Assembly: GCF_012516395.1 (NCBI RefSeq)
Contig: NZ_CP051206.1
Location: 310,001-374,000 of the forward strand
Reading direction: 5' to 3'
From: Dolichospermum flos-aquae CCAP 1403/13F
Lineage (GTDB): Bacteria; Cyanobacteriota; Cyanobacteriia; Cyanobacteriales; Nostocaceae
Length of the DNA stretch: 64,000 nucleotides
The notes below the pieces were generated by a model. The model was not told the DNA's origin and made no database searches. It saw only the letters and a list, made by a program, of their open reading frames with translations. Of this stretch, positions 51,245 to 59,785 are shown in pieces. Position 1 is the stretch's first letter. The number at the start of each line of letters is the position of its first letter. Both the position numbers and the translations under genes were made by a program.

Positions 51245-51609
51245 ATGGCTGTATGATAAGCTTAAATTATAGAAAATCAATAATACTTTTGATATTTATA
51301 ACTTTTAGCAATTTGCCTTTAGATTTTCTTAATAATTAATTGAGAATCTTTTCTATTTATCAACGAGGTTGCAATACTTTCCGCGATTTGCTATAATTTC
51401 AGAGAATTTCATAATTGGCTTACTGTTGTCAATTTTGGATCTTTTAGAAGATGTTAGTCTCAAACCCTTTATTGACAGTAGTTTCAGAAGTTAATTTCCC
51501 AGGCTAATACAAAACTTTACAAAAATTTTAGCCATAAATTTGCTCAGAAATGATCTAACTGGAGCGATAGTAAAAATTTACTATTGACAGATTGACAAAT
51601 AAGTGATAT
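51245..51609 (+). repeat. 365-bp direct repeat, right copy
   Basis: This is the second copy of the unit at 49040-49404, in direct orientation about 2.2 kb away. It starts ATGGCTGTATGATAAGCTTA and ends AATAAGTGATAT, with the same TTGACA promoter-like box. No frame follows it. The remaining spacer to 51764 includes a GGGGTTTAGCACTGCTAAAC-type palindrome (about 51630-51650). Confidence 0.9.
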
Positions 51610-51764
51610 GTAACTTGTCACCGGTTAAGGGGTTTAGCACTGCTAAACCCCTACAAATCACATCAAATCAACAGTTTTCCTAATATTACTTAACCAACGC
51701 AGCATACATTTTTTAATATCTCCGGGGTTAGTTTGTCAAAGTATGAGGGTATTTATTTTATTTT

Positions 51765-53030
51765 TTATATTTTTGCAAACCCATGAGATTTAACGGAAGT
51801 TTTCTTCCCTAACAACCAATTTAAATGCTGTGGTAATAATTTTGCTAAATCATAATTATTTACTATAGTCTTTCTTGCGGCTGCACGAATAGCTTTCATA
51901 TCTTGGAAGTTATCTAACACTTTGTTGACTTTATCTGCTATTTTTTCGGGAGAAAAGAAATCTACTAAAAGTCCATTTTTACCATCTTTAATTACTTCTA
52001 AAACTGGTGGAGTATTAGCAGCTATTAACAAACATCCTGTTGACATTGCTTCTAGCATTGACCAGGATAACACAAAGGGACGAGTTAAATAAATATGGGC
52101 TGAAGATGCTTGTAAAACTTGGAGATATTCATGATAAGGTAATCCACCAGTAAAGTGTAATCTGGATAAATCTAAATCCAGTTTTTCTAACATTAATTGT
52201 TTATAGGTTTTACCATCAGGAAGCTGTTTACCATAGGCTACTCTATCTTCTCCCACAACTACAATATGGCAATTTGGTCGTTGTTGTTGAATTAATGCTG
52301 CTGCTTCCATAAACTGAGGAAAACCTCGATAAGGTTCCATTCCTCTGCCTACATAGGTGACTAATTCTGAGACATGGGAAAGGTCAAGATTAATGCGGGG
52401 TAAAACTAATTTAGCATCTGGCTGAGGTTGAAAAAAATTAGTATCTATCCCATCGTGACAAACATTAATTTTACTATGATATTCTGGGGGAAATTGTTGA
52501 TGTTGCCAATTAGTGGGAGTAAGACCTCTATTGCAATTATATAAATCAATTAAAATCGGGGCGTTTTTTACACGAATTCGACATAAATCATCTGCATTTA
52601 ATGGTTCATTGGGATCAAAATCAGCATCAGAACCGCGAGGATGATAAAACCATTCAAAGAAACACAATAACTCTGCTTTGGGAAAAACTTCTTTCATAAA
52701 TAATGTTGGACCCCAACCAGAATGACCATAAATTATATCTGGAATAAAACCCTGTGCTTTCAGGTTTTCTGCGATTCGATATACAGCTTGTCCGGTGAGA
52801 ACGGCATTTTCTAAATTGCGGACATAATGATGAGTTTGGGGTGCAGCTTGACGGGAAGGTTCATAAATGACTTTATGTACACCTGGTATTGTTCCTTCTT
52901 GACGATTGGTAGCAAATACTATTTGATAATTATCATCTTTTGCTAAAGCTGTGGCTAGGTGACGAAATTGGGCGGGAAAATTGGGATGTAAGAATAAAAT
53001 GCGTTTGGGAGTTATGGCAGCATTTTTCAT
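51765..53030 (-). CDS. Family 4 glycosyltransferase
   Basis: The start at 53030 (MKNAAITPKRILFLHPNFPA) is preferred; a longer frame from 53144 only adds repeat-derived residues. The 421-aa protein has a GT-B fold: an N-terminal acceptor domain (FPAQFRHLATALAKD) and a C-terminal donor domain with VTYVGRGMEPYRGFPQFMEA and the E-x7-E region PFVLSWSMLEAMSTGCLLIA. It resembles WcaI/RfaB-type sugar transferases. The donor and acceptor are unknown. No other surface-polysaccharide genes adjoin it. Confidence 0.88.
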   Translation of the reverse strand: MKNAAITPKRILFLHPNFPAQFRHLATALAKDDNYQIVFATNRQEGTIPGVHKVIYEPSRQAAPQTHHYVRNLENAVLTGQAVYRIAENLKAQGFIPDIIYGHSGWGPTLFMKEVFPKAELLCFFEWFYHPRGSDADFDPNEPLNADDLCRIRVKNAPILIDLYNCNRGLTPTNWQHQQFPPEYHSKINVCHDGIDTNFFQPQPDAKLVLPRINLDLSHVSELVTYVGRGMEPYRGFPQFMEAAALIQQQRPNCHIVVVGEDRVAYGKQLPDGKTYKQLMLEKLDLDLSRLHFTGGLPYHEYLQVLQASSAHIYLTRPFVLSWSMLEAMSTGCLLIAANTPPVLEVIKDGKNGLLVDFFSPEKIADKVNKVLDNFQDMKAIRAAARKTIVNNYDLAKLLPQHLNWLLGKKTSVKSHGFAKI

Positions 53031-53321
53031 AAAGTTGCAATATTTATTTCTAAGTAATATAGCGGTATGCACTTGCATGAGATACATCATAGCCCCCTCA
53101 TCGCTTGCGGGGAGGGGGTTGGGGGTGGGGTTTTTGTATCTCACTCAATCGAGAACCGCTATAACGTAAGTTGCTAGTTAGGTACATTGTCAGAATCAGG
53201 GTGTCCAGGATTAAAAGATGAACAAGAGAAAATTGCACTAATATTAAAGATTTAAGGTCTAAATATGGGTAGGGGTTTAGCAGTATTCATTGGTGTCAAC
53301 TTAAGCTCAAATCCCTACCAT
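53031..53321. other. Intergenic repeats upstream of the GT4 gene
   Basis: The stretch carries CCCCTCATCGCTTGCGGGGAGGGGGTTGGGGG (about 53095-53126), a copy of the AGAATCAGGGTGTCCAGGAT repeat (about 53192-53211), and a 23-bp match (TCTAAATATGGGTAGGGGTT, about 53260-53282) to the start of the PIN remnant at 49431-49453. No gene is seen. Confidence 0.5.
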
Positions 53322-53433
53322 ATCTAGTTCCTAGTCTCTGACTAGGAACGCAGTTGATGAGGCTGGAGCCTCTAATATCATTAAAGGCAGAGCCTTCTAC
53401 AATTCATTCCCAGTCAGAGACTGGGAATGAGAT
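53322..53433. repeat. Palindromic interspersed element, copy 2
   Basis: It starts ATCTAGTTCCTAGTCTCTGA and ends CAGTCAGAGACTGGGAATGA+GAT, with GAGGCTGGAGCCTC and GGCAGAGCCTTCT inside. It is related to 33021-33167 but shorter. Confidence 0.65.
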
Positions 53434-53494
53434 AAAAATTCATTGCATGGCGGGTTTGTTAGCCAAATCAATAAGCCATTTTCCTTTGGTAGTG

Positions 53495-53587
53495 GTAGGT
53501 TGGGCTTAACGTGGGAAAACCCAACAAATGCGCCAAAATGTTGTAAATGGGGCAAAATGTTGGGTTTTGTTCCTCAACCCAACCTAC
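53495..53587. repeat. Inverted-repeat element GTAGGTTGGG...CCCAACCTAC
   Basis: Perfect 10-bp terminal inverted repeats (53495-53504 and 53578-53587) enclose 73 bp with further AACCCAACA/TGTTGGGTT pairing. It ends three bases before the stop of the RTX lipase gene and could act as its terminator. Confidence 0.65.
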
Positions 53588-53590
53588 TGG

Positions 53591-56137
53591 CTAGACTATG
53601 GGGTTTCTAAATATATCACCAGAACCTGTAACAAAGGAATTATAAACGTCGTCGAGTGCAAATTCATTGCCAAAAATTCCTCTGCTACCATCATTTGTTG
53701 GTTGGTACTTTGAACCTAGTAGCAGGTCTTTATATATGTCTGTTACAGCACTATGATCAAATAAGGGAGTCCCATCCTGTTTTTTTACATATACGTTTAA
53801 GTCTGCGTAAGGACTAGCCCAACCCATAACACCAGGATCAGTATAAATTCCAACTACTCTATCCGCATCGCTGGCATCCAAACGACCCGTTGTATCCGAA
53901 TTATAACCAGGACCGGCTGCATCTAATCCAATGATTGTACCTATTGAAACGCCAGTATTATTTTGGTAGTTGTTAGCAGCTATACTGCTGATATGAGCGC
54001 CTAAGCTATGTCCTGCCAGTTCTATTGTTTTAGGGTTTACTCCTAGCCCAGTTAAGAAATCAGCTATTTGATAGCCTACACCGTATGTATTAATACCTTG
54101 AACTCTTAGGTAATCCCCAAGGATCGAACCAGATCCATCAGACCAATCAACTGAAATTACGTTAGCATCTTGGTATTTGCTTTCATATGCCTGTGCAACC
54201 TTTAGAGTTGATAGCTCAGGACTTGATGTAAAACCATGAGTAACCAATATCGTCTTAGCATTTTGGTTAAAAGCACCGTCACCTAAGAGATTATAAGTAA
54301 TCTTCGTATGATCTATGTCTGTCACATTGATTAGGTCTGTATACTGAACAGTACCATTCACCTTGCCTAATAGTGACTTATCGAAAACATTGAGACGATT
54401 TACAGCCCAAACACTGGATGTGTCTCCGTAAGATGTGCTGGTAAATTTTCCTTGGTCTTCAGGGGATAAGTAGTTAGAAAATACTACTTTGTAATAGTTA
54501 TCAATCTCAGGGACTAGCTCTAATTTATCCAAACCAGTTTGAAAATCTTTTATGTGGCTGACACCATTATTTCGTATTTGAAATGTATCATTCCCACTAC
54601 CACCTTCAATTACATCATTTCCACCGCCACCAGATATGGTGTCATTCCCACTCTCACCCCTAATGGTGTCATTACCTATTCCGCCATCAATAAAGTCGTG
54701 TCCACTTCCACCTTCTAAATAGTCATCCCCATGCCAGCCAATTAGTCTATCATCGCCATCGCCTCCAAAAAGTCTATCGTTATTATCACCGCCGTCTAAA
54801 GTGTCATTGCCACTACCACCAAGGAGAGTATCATTACCCCAAAAACCAATCAAAGTATCATTCTCAGTACCACCGTCTATATAGTCATTACCCTCCCCAC
54901 CGTCTATATAGTCATTACCGGACTCTCCATACAGACTATCGTTTCCATTTCCTCGATTAGTCCAATCGTTGCGATCGCCGTAAATAGTGTCATTACCACT
55001 TCCGCCATAGACTAAATCGTGGTCTTGACCAGCATCAATATTGTCATTACCGTCACCACCATAAATAGTATCATTTCCTTGCCATGCCCAGATGGTATCA
55101 TCACCACTTTCACCGTCTACAGTGTCATTTCCAGATCCGCTATCTATGAAGTCGTTGTCTTCACCACCCCAAATTTTGTCATTGCCAGATCCACCATAAA
55201 TAGTATCTCTGGCAGACCCAGAAACCCAATTCCATGAATCACCATCTATGACATCATCGCCGTCTCCACTATCAAGGTAATCATTTCCAGACTCTCCATA
55301 GAGCAGATCATTTCCCCAAAAGCCAATGATTCTGTCATTACCATTACCGCCATAAACGATGTCATTTTCCTCACCACCGTCTACAGTGTCGTTCCCATCA
55401 CCACCATGTAGAGTATCATTACCCCACCAACCAATAATGGTGTCATTTCCAGCATCGCCGTAGAGTAAGTCACTGCCGCCACTACTATCTATATAGTCGT
55501 CTCCACTGCCACCATACACGGTATCAAATCCGTCGCCAGCTTCAATGCGGTCGTGTCCACTTCCACCTTCTAAATAGTCATCCCCATGCCAGCCAACGAG
55601 TCTATCATCGCCATCGCCTCCAAAAAGTCTATCGTTATTATCACCGCCGTCTAAAGTGTCATTGCCACTACCACCAAGGAGAGTATCATTACCCCAAAAA
55701 CCAATCAAAGTATCATTCTCAGTACCACCGTCTATATAGTCATTACCCTCCCCACCGTCTATATAGTCATTACCGGACTCTCCATAAAGAGTATCGTTAC
55801 CATTTCCTCGATTAGTCCAATCATTGCGATCGCCGTAAATAGTGTCATTACCACTTCCGCCATAGACTAAATCATGGTCTTGACCAGCATCAATGTAGTC
55901 ATTACCGTTACCTCCATAAAGAGTATCATTTCCTTGCCATGCCCAGATGGTGTCATTGCCATCCCCACCATCTATCAAGTCGGCATTATATGCGCCTTTG
56001 AGGAAGTCGTTTCCTGCCAATCCGTATAGCTGGTTATCATAAGCCCAATTCCAAACTCCCCAAGGTGCCCACCATGGGTTAGTCCAGTATCCCTCAACAG
56101 ATAAATCATCATTTCCATTGCTTCCATATCTAGCCAT
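53591..56137 (-). CDS. RTX calcium-binding repeat protein with C-terminal lipase domain
   Basis: This 848-aa protein is probably exported by a type I system; it has no N-terminal signal. Residues about 40-530 are over 30 RTX nonapeptides (GGxGxDxU type) that bind calcium, and two 115-residue blocks (about 82-196 and 367-481) are nearly identical. The C-terminal part (about 600-820) is a lipase of the PLA1/pancreatic-lipase fold: VTHGFTSSPELS (oxyanion loop), the nucleophile elbow ELAGHSLGAHISS, the Asp of GLDAAGPGY, and a His in LFDHSAVTDIY. The order, with RTX first, is unusual. The substrate is probably an ester lipid. Confidence 0.9.
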   Translation of the reverse strand: MARYGSNGNDDLSVEGYWTNPWWAPWGVWNWAYDNQLYGLAGNDFLKGAYNADLIDGGDGNDTIWAWQGNDTLYGGNGNDYIDAGQDHDLVYGGSGNDTIYGDRNDWTNRGNGNDTLYGESGNDYIDGGEGNDYIDGGTENDTLIGFWGNDTLLGGSGNDTLDGGDNNDRLFGGDGDDRLVGWHGDDYLEGGSGHDRIEAGDGFDTVYGGSGDDYIDSSGGSDLLYGDAGNDTIIGWWGNDTLHGGDGNDTVDGGEENDIVYGGNGNDRIIGFWGNDLLYGESGNDYLDSGDGDDVIDGDSWNWVSGSARDTIYGGSGNDKIWGGEDNDFIDSGSGNDTVDGESGDDTIWAWQGNDTIYGGDGNDNIDAGQDHDLVYGGSGNDTIYGDRNDWTNRGNGNDSLYGESGNDYIDGGEGNDYIDGGTENDTLIGFWGNDTLLGGSGNDTLDGGDNNDRLFGGDGDDRLIGWHGDDYLEGGSGHDFIDGGIGNDTIRGESGNDTISGGGGNDVIEGGSGNDTFQIRNNGVSHIKDFQTGLDKLELVPEIDNYYKVVFSNYLSPEDQGKFTSTSYGDTSSVWAVNRLNVFDKSLLGKVNGTVQYTDLINVTDIDHTKITYNLLGDGAFNQNAKTILVTHGFTSSPELSTLKVAQAYESKYQDANVISVDWSDGSGSILGDYLRVQGINTYGVGYQIADFLTGLGVNPKTIELAGHSLGAHISSIAANNYQNNTGVSIGTIIGLDAAGPGYNSDTTGRLDASDADRVVGIYTDPGVMGWASPYADLNVYVKKQDGTPLFDHSAVTDIYKDLLLGSKYQPTNDGSRGIFGNEFALDDVYNSFVTGSGDIFRNPIV
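54696..55039 (-). repeat. Internal duplication in the RTX gene, C-proximal copy
   Basis: This 344-bp block is nearly identical to 55551-55894. The offset is 855 bp, exactly 285 codons, so both copies encode the same roughly 115 residues in frame. It reflects a recent internal duplication. Confidence 0.88.
55551..55894 (-). repeat. Internal duplication in the RTX gene, N-proximal copy
   Basis: This is the partner of 54696-55039. Only a handful of bases differ (for example CCAACGAG here against CCAATTAG there), mostly silent. Confidence 0.88.
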
Positions 56138-56459
56138 TTGAGATTCTCCTTGTTTAGTTCCAGAAAAAGATATTGTTTTCGTGATATTTCCATGGGGTGC
56201 TAATTAGTTGAATTAGCATATATTCAATCTACCCAACGCTGTACTGACTTCCGTACTGAGAAACACTGACTTAATCTGACTTCATCTGACTTGAGAGCTA
56301 ATTTTGACACCAAAAAACAAAACAACCATGTCATCTATCTCAAGATAGATTTACATGACGCACTGATTATGAGAAGATATCATTAATAACATCTGGAATT
56401 TAGTCAAATCTGCCTGAACAAGTGAATTATTACCGTCTTGATGTAAATTATTTAACATT
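56138..56459. other. Divergent intergenic region RTX lipase / HTH-NB-ARC
   Basis: The spacer must hold the leftward promoter of the RTX lipase gene and the rightward promoter of the HTH gene. A CTGACTTAATCTGACTTCATCTGACTT tandem (about 56264-56292) and an ATCTATCTCAAGATAGAT palindrome (about 56333-56350) are visible and could be regulatory. Confidence 0.45.
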
Positions 56460-57414
56460 ATGTCAAAGTCACTTAAGGTAAGCAATGACCGTATTCAACA
56501 GGTTAATATGGCACTTGGAGTTAATGGCTACCCCAGCCAAAGGGCTTTAGCTTATGATACCGGATTGTCCTTAGCTACAATTAGTAATTTCCTGACCGGT
56601 AAACCTGTTAGTTATACAAGCTTTGAAGAACTGTGTCGCAAATTAAATCTAGATTGGCGAGAAATTACTACCAGTGTTGAAGTAATATTTCCCCCCCCCC
56701 GCATACGCACAAATACGCAAAAAAAAACCAAATTTAAATCAATTCCCAGACTGGGGAACTGCAATTGATATTTCAGCATTTTACGGATATAGTCAAGAAC
56801 TGACACAATTGCAGTCATGGATTTTACAAGATGGTTGTCGCTTACTAGGATTATTCGGTATAGGTGGAGTTGGGAAAACAACCTTAGCTACTCAACTTGT
56901 AAAACAAATTCAGGATCAATTTAATTACGTTTTTTGGCGTTCAGTACCGACAGTTCCATGTTTTGATAGTATGATGACTGACTTGCTATCTTTGTTCTCC
57001 CATCACAAAGAAAACAAACTCAATATCAATCAAATTATCTATTATTTGCGTACCCATCGTTGTCTGATTATTTTGGATCATGTAGATATTGATGATCTAA
57101 AATATATTCAATTCATCAAAATAATTGCCGAAACCCATCATCAAAGTTGTGTAATTTTCACCAGTCGGGAACAATATCAAGAATTCACTTTTTTAGAATA
57201 TTGGCTATCATCAGTACGTTGTTTAAAGTTGTCTAATTCCTCAGAAATAGCCTTGTCTCTGATAGAATCACAACCACTATGGGGAACTGATCAAGAAAAG
57301 GATGATTTATGTAATCTCTGTAATAATAATCCTTTGAAAATTAAACAAATGATTGTTTCTATAATTCATTTATATAATGGGGATATTGGTAAGTTTTTAG
57401 AACGAAATACATAA
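56460..57414 (+). pseudogene. HTH plus NB-ARC (STAND) ATPase gene, frameshifted at a C10 tract
   Basis: The first frame (56460-56768) gives an N-terminal helix-turn-helix domain (YPSQRALAYDTGLSLATISN, about 22-41) and then runs into ten consecutive C residues at 56691-56700. One base fewer would join it to the second frame, which reads KKKPNLNQFPDWGTAIDISA, then the NB-ARC P-loop LFGIGGVGKTTLATQ and Walker B CLIILDHVD, to the stop at 57412-57414. The restored protein would be about 317 aa, lacking any C-terminal repeat sensor. It is either a pseudogene, a phase-variable gene or a sequencing error. Confidence 0.72.
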
Positions 57415-57520
57415 TAGATAAAACTTATATACTGGACAAATTTACCCTTATATGTATTAATGAAATTGCCTCTTTTCAGACTTTTGGTGATAAAGTTCAT
57501 TCTCACTCCTATTCTTCTAA

Positions 57521-57683
57521 GAGGATGTTTTAAAAGTTTTTAATGTGTAAACAGACCCCTCTCCAAACCTCTCCCCTACCAGGGGAGAGGCTTTAAAACC
57601 CCCATTCCCTTGTAGGGAAGGGGGGGAGGGGGGTTAGGTTTTTAGAGATTATGGGTTTCATATAATACTTTTCAAACAACCTC
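57521..57683 (-). mobile_element. 163-bp MITE, copy 2 (in the kinase stop codon)
   Basis: The element is the reverse complement of 24001-24163, with the same length and near-identical sequence. It is flanked by TAA on both sides (57518-57520 and 57684-57686), which is TTA on the minus strand. Its last base supplies the G of the kinase stop codon TAG (57683-57685). Confidence 0.88.
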
Positions 57684-59500
57684 TAACACTGTTTTGCATC
57701 TGCTGGATTCACAAAATCATGTAAATCAGCATCCCAAATACTAATATAGATAAAATCACAACTTTGTCGAACTATTTGACCTTTTACCCCACCCTTACTA
57801 AAAGTAAAATTATCTGTTTGTCGTTGTTGAACTTGTTGCAGTCCTTGTTTAATTTCTGCCGTAGCTTCTCCATTCAATAAACCATTGAGAGTTGTCTGCA
57901 TAACTTCAGGTTCTACTGATGATGCAAAAGCTGCTTCTGTTTGTTTTAGAGTTCCAGTTTTCTTGTCAAACAAGTAGCCTAAATCAATTTTCTTAGGGAT
58001 AACTTGATAAGTAACAGCACGAGTATTTCCCCATAATCCTCTTAAATCTTTCTTTGGTTTACCTAGCTTTTCTTCTACACTACTTCTTGATGTACCTGTA
58101 GGAAATGCTGGGACAGTTTCCCTAACAATATTAGTAACTACTTGATCACGTTTTTCCTTTCTTTTCTTCTTTCCTGTTTCTTCAATAGTTAAAGTCGGTT
58201 CTGTAGTAGGAACTACAGACGTTTGTTCCTGTTCATTTTTTATTTCTGGTTGTGGAGTTGATTCTATGGAAGGAGTAGGAGTATTTTCAGGAATTGACTC
58301 CGTGGGTTCAGGTAATATTGAAGGGGTCGGAGATACAGTTGCTTCAGAAATGGGAGTATTTACAGTTGTTGGTATTGGTGTTGGTGTTAGGATTGATGTT
58401 GGGGTTGGGGTTGGTGTTGGTGTTTCTGTAATGTTGGAATTAGTGACAATGGAATTTGTGGTTTGTGGTCGGTTTATGCTAGAAATAGCCATTGCACCAA
58501 TTAAACTTCCCATCATAACGCTACCAATAATCACTGCTGGTTTTTGCCAAATTTGCTGATTATTCCCAGTTTTAACCACGGGATTTTGAGAGAGTGAAGA
58601 TATAGGTTGATTTAGTGCGGCAGGAGTGAGATGAATTGTCGCTGCTGTTTGAGTAGTATGATTAACCTGTGGAGAAATAGAAATCCCAGAGTTTAAAGCA
58701 TATAGCATTTTATTCGCAGTAGTAAAGCGATCGCCTGGACGTGGTTCAATTGCTTGAGTTAGTAGCATTACTAATTGGGGAGAAATCCCCCCAGCGAATT
58801 GTTGCCAAATAACCTGTCCCGTGTGAGGATGAGTTTCTAATTCTTGAGGATATTTACCCGTAAGTAAATAAATTGCCGTTAAACCCAAACTATAAATATC
58901 AGTAGCATAAACCGGACGACCAATAGCTTGTTCACTAGGCATAAAACCAGGAGTCCCAATCACTAGAGACTGAGTAGGATGTCCAGCAGCATTAATAGTA
59001 GTCCGAATAGTTTCTTTAACCGCACCGAAATCAATTAAAACTGGTTTATTATCTATTTCCCGCAAAATAATATTATCTGGTTTAATATCTCGATGAATAA
59101 TCCCTTTACTGTGGACATAATCCAACACAGACAGCAAACTTAACAGAATTTCTCTAACAGTATTTTCCTGTAATTGTCCTTGAGATTGAATCACATTAGT
59201 CAAAGTGTGACCATGCACCCATTCTTGCACCAGATAAAAGAGACCATTTTCCGAAAAATAAGCATAAAGTTGGGGAATTTGGTCATTAGCTTCCCCCAAA
59301 TACTCCAACGTCGCAGCTTCCCTCTCAAACCGTTGTTGAATTACTTGATAAGTTTTGGGGTCATTGCTAATAGGTTTAAGTTGCTTAATCACACAACGAC
59401 GACGGGAAGGCATATAGGTATCTTCAGCGAGAAAAGTTTCACCAAACCCTCCTGCACCTAAAACCTGAATAACCTGATAACGATTGTTTAGCAACTTCAT
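57683..59500 (-). CDS. Ser/Thr protein kinase (PknB-like) with one membrane helix
   Basis: The 605-aa kinase has an N-terminal catalytic domain (about 1-270) with the Gly-loop LGAGGFGETFLAED, the Lys in RCVIKQLKP, the catalytic loop IIHRDIKPDNIIL and the DFG motif LIDFGAVKET. A Ser/Pro-poor linker leads to a membrane helix (about 322-340, VIIGSVMMGSLIGAMAIS). A Pro/Thr repeat region (about 352-450) is followed by a C-terminal extracytoplasmic domain of roughly 130 residues (TSRSSVEEKLGKPKKDLRGL) that I recognise from other cyanobacterial kinases but cannot name. The stop codon lies at the MITE boundary. Confidence 0.92.
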   Translation of the reverse strand: MKLLNNRYQVIQVLGAGGFGETFLAEDTYMPSRRRCVIKQLKPISNDPKTYQVIQQRFEREAATLEYLGEANDQIPQLYAYFSENGLFYLVQEWVHGHTLTNVIQSQGQLQENTVREILLSLLSVLDYVHSKGIIHRDIKPDNIILREIDNKPVLIDFGAVKETIRTTINAAGHPTQSLVIGTPGFMPSEQAIGRPVYATDIYSLGLTAIYLLTGKYPQELETHPHTGQVIWQQFAGGISPQLVMLLTQAIEPRPGDRFTTANKMLYALNSGISISPQVNHTTQTAATIHLTPAALNQPISSLSQNPVVKTGNNQQIWQKPAVIIGSVMMGSLIGAMAISSINRPQTTNSIVTNSNITETPTPTPTPTSILTPTPIPTTVNTPISEATVSPTPSILPEPTESIPENTPTPSIESTPQPEIKNEQEQTSVVPTTEPTLTIEETGKKKRKEKRDQVVTNIVRETVPAFPTGTSRSSVEEKLGKPKKDLRGLWGNTRAVTYQVIPKKIDLGYLFDKKTGTLKQTEAAFASSVEPEVMQTTLNGLLNGEATAEIKQGLQQVQQRQTDNFTFSKGGVKGQIVRQSCDFIYISIWDADLHDFVNPADAKQC

Positions 59501-59689
59501 AATTATGAAAAATTACCAATATATTTAATACCAAATTTTATGTGAAACTGCACAAAAAAATAATCATCCATATTTATCTGCGTTTATCGGCGTTCATCTG
59601 CGGTCAATAATTCTTAAAATCTTATTCTATGCAACTTCATCTTAATTTGGTAGAACCAATCAACATCTCCAGAAATTAAACATCCCCAA

Positions 59690-59778
59690 ATCAGAATCAG
59701 GATACCCAAGATCAAAAGATAAACAAAATAATTAAATCCTGTAAATCCTGAAATCCCGTAAATCCTGATTCAGACAAA
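59690..59778. repeat. Dispersed ATCCTGTAAATCCTG repeat
   Basis: AATCAGAATCAGGATACCCA, then ATCCTGTAAATCCTGAAATC and CCTGATTCAGAC, form a short palindromic unit just after the dxs stop. Similar copies lie at 19255, 48244 and 53192. Bases 59570-59630 hold another common repeat (CTGCGTTTATCGGCGTTCAT). Confidence 0.55.
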
Positions 59779-59785
59779 AAATCAA

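Noticed and set aside
53031-53144. A 38-residue N-terminal extension of the GT4 glycosyltransferase
   Set aside because: It translates a G+C-rich intergenic repeat (NPTPNPLPASDEG); the family start lies at 53030.
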